The position numbers and the translations under genes are program-made. Of a stretch of DNA of 15,000 nucleotides, positions 14,374 to 15,000 are shown piece by piece. The notes under the pieces are model-generated. The model saw only the letters and a program-made list of their open reading frames with translations. It was not told the origin of the DNA and searched no databases. Within the stretch, counting starts at the first letter, position 1. Each line of letters starts with the position of its first letter. The stretch is from Owenia fusiformis (Eukaryota > Annelida > Polychaeta > Sabellida > Oweniidae): the NCBI GenBank assembly GCA_903813345.2, contig CAIIXF020000406.1, positions 1-15,000 of the forward strand, in the 5' to 3' direction.

Positions 14374-14603
14374 AATTGAGACCAACGCAGAGTTGGATTC
14401 ATATGGCAAACTACCCTTACATGTTCTGCCCTCTATGGCATTATTATGGCATTACATATAGCAGTGATTGCCTTCTTTAGGTCAACAATAGTCTGAGGAT
14501 TGTTTTGGTATAGATTGTCTTTCAAATATCCATACAAAAAGAAATCAGCAGGATTCAAGTCTAGGCTGTAATGGCAATGAAGGGTTATCTGACATGTGGT
14601 TCA
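14374..14603 (-). pseudogene. Mariner-type transposase C-terminus, inverted copy
   Basis: The minus strand reads SLDLNPADFFLYGYLKDNLY, then QNNPQTIVDLKKAI and ICNAI, followed by an in-frame TAG and EHVRV. This matches the C-terminal block of mariner transposases, where SPDLNPxDFFLW carries the third catalytic Asp (here in NPAD) and LKD-VY...T--ELK--I follows. Trp is Tyr here (FFLY). About 78-80% identical at DNA level to the copy at 14777-14997, in opposite orientation. It is broken by the stop and lacks the upstream DDE core. Confidence 0.75.
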
Positions 14604-14776
14604 TCATCCTGTTGCCAAAGTGCTGATTTACCAAATCTTAAGAGTCACTTTAGGTATTGGGCATAGTGCCATGTTACTAAAACCACTATATGGCACAATT
14701 AAATCCCATATGAAAACCAAGGGCTGCCCAAAACCTCCTTAGGATGATACTGTAACTGAGTGGGACCACTGAGTCA

Positions 14777-15000
14777 GAAGCCATAGGTCAGATAAGCTTC
14801 GTCTCCATACACCTCAAATTTGAATCCACCTGATTTCTTTTTGTGGGGCAATTTGAAAGACAATGTGTACCAAAACAATCCTGAGACAATTGCTGACCTA
14901 AAGGTGGCAATAAATGCTAAATGTAATGCCATAACAAGGTCGGAATATGTAAGGGTATTTGCCAAATGTATCCAGCTCTGCGTTGGTCTCAATTGCGCCT
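14777..15000 (+). pseudogene. Mariner-type transposase C-terminus, runs to the window edge
   Basis: Open from 14796, just after a TAA, to 15000. It reads TSNLNPPDFFLWGNLKDNVY, then QNNPETIADLKVAI, CNAITRSEYVRVF and LCVGLN. Known: mariner transposases end with SPDLTPxDFFLWGxLKDxVY, then an ELKxxI helix, and finally a segment like VFRNFVRRLxLCLELNGGHFEHLL. The order and spacing agree, and the third catalytic Asp is in NPPD. The TAA and the lack of a DDE core upstream show that it is dead. The opposite-strand 72-codon frame at 14774-14992 is its shadow. Confidence 0.85.

Larger units (their letters stand above)
13320..15000 (+). mobile_element. Degenerate mariner-like (Tc1/mariner) element, right end outside the window
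   Basis: TA followed by CAGGGTGACCGGAAAAAAAG (from 13322) and, 22 bases on, AATTTCTCCTAAACTAG resembles the 5' end of mariner-type elements. A weak transposase N-terminus follows at 13583, and a clear C-terminus on the same strand runs to the window end. The right inverted repeat would lie just past 15000; no reverse-complement partner of the left end is visible. About 600 bp of unrelated sequence and an inverted second C-terminal copy interrupt it, so it has been rearranged and is inactive. Confidence 0.55.

Noticed and set aside
14774-14992. 72-codon minus-strand frame
   Set aside because: It is the antisense shadow of the transposase C-terminus, which reads clearly on the plus strand.

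Overview
The window looks like nuclear DNA of an invertebrate animal. It is AT-rich, has almost no long open frames, and is packed with short DNA transposons, foldback elements, diverged tandem repeats, a truncated LINE tail and mariner-type transposase debris. The CAACGAAC element with a (CCGT)n tract, and the many CRE- and YY1-like motifs carried by repeats, suggest a marine invertebrate, possibly a bivalve or other lophotrochozoan. That taxonomic guess is an inference from style, not from a match.

Layout. 1-141 (minus): N-terminal 47 codons of a diaminopimelate epimerase (DapF) family protein, cut by the window edge. 437-684: inverted-repeat MITE. 1153-2495: block of two interleaved direct-repeat families. 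3934-4019: tRNA-derived (SINE-like) sequence. 4934-5814: 863-bp element with 100-bp inverted repeats and a perfect 9-bp target duplication, Mutator-like in form, with an unidentified open frame inside. 6067-6207: foldback with a perfect 23-bp outer stem. 6436-7886: element bounded by G-rich inverted repeats, with a G-quadruplex motif and a ~150-bp tandem repeat inside. 8567-9308: CAACGAAC inverted-repeat element with a (CCGT)n tract. 9651-9812: foldback that can pack into a three-way junction. 9854-10174 (minus) and 10507-10863 (plus): two protein-like, apparently broken frames, the second inside a ~1-kb inverted-repeat element (10378-11395). 11730-11744: G15. 11764-12548: five-copy 156-bp tandem array. 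12636-12794: 5'-truncated LINE tail with a target duplication. 13080-13261: possible exon fragments. 13320-15000: remains of a mariner-like transposon, including two inverted copies of the transposase C-terminus.

Only the dapF-like gene looks like an intact gene, and only its first 141 bases are visible. It is the most unusual item, because animals lack the diaminopimelate pathway of lysine synthesis. A bacterial-type gene beside animal-style repeats points to horizontal transfer, unless it is a contaminant or misassembly. Everything else is repeats, transposon remnants, and short coding-like scraps that I could not identify.
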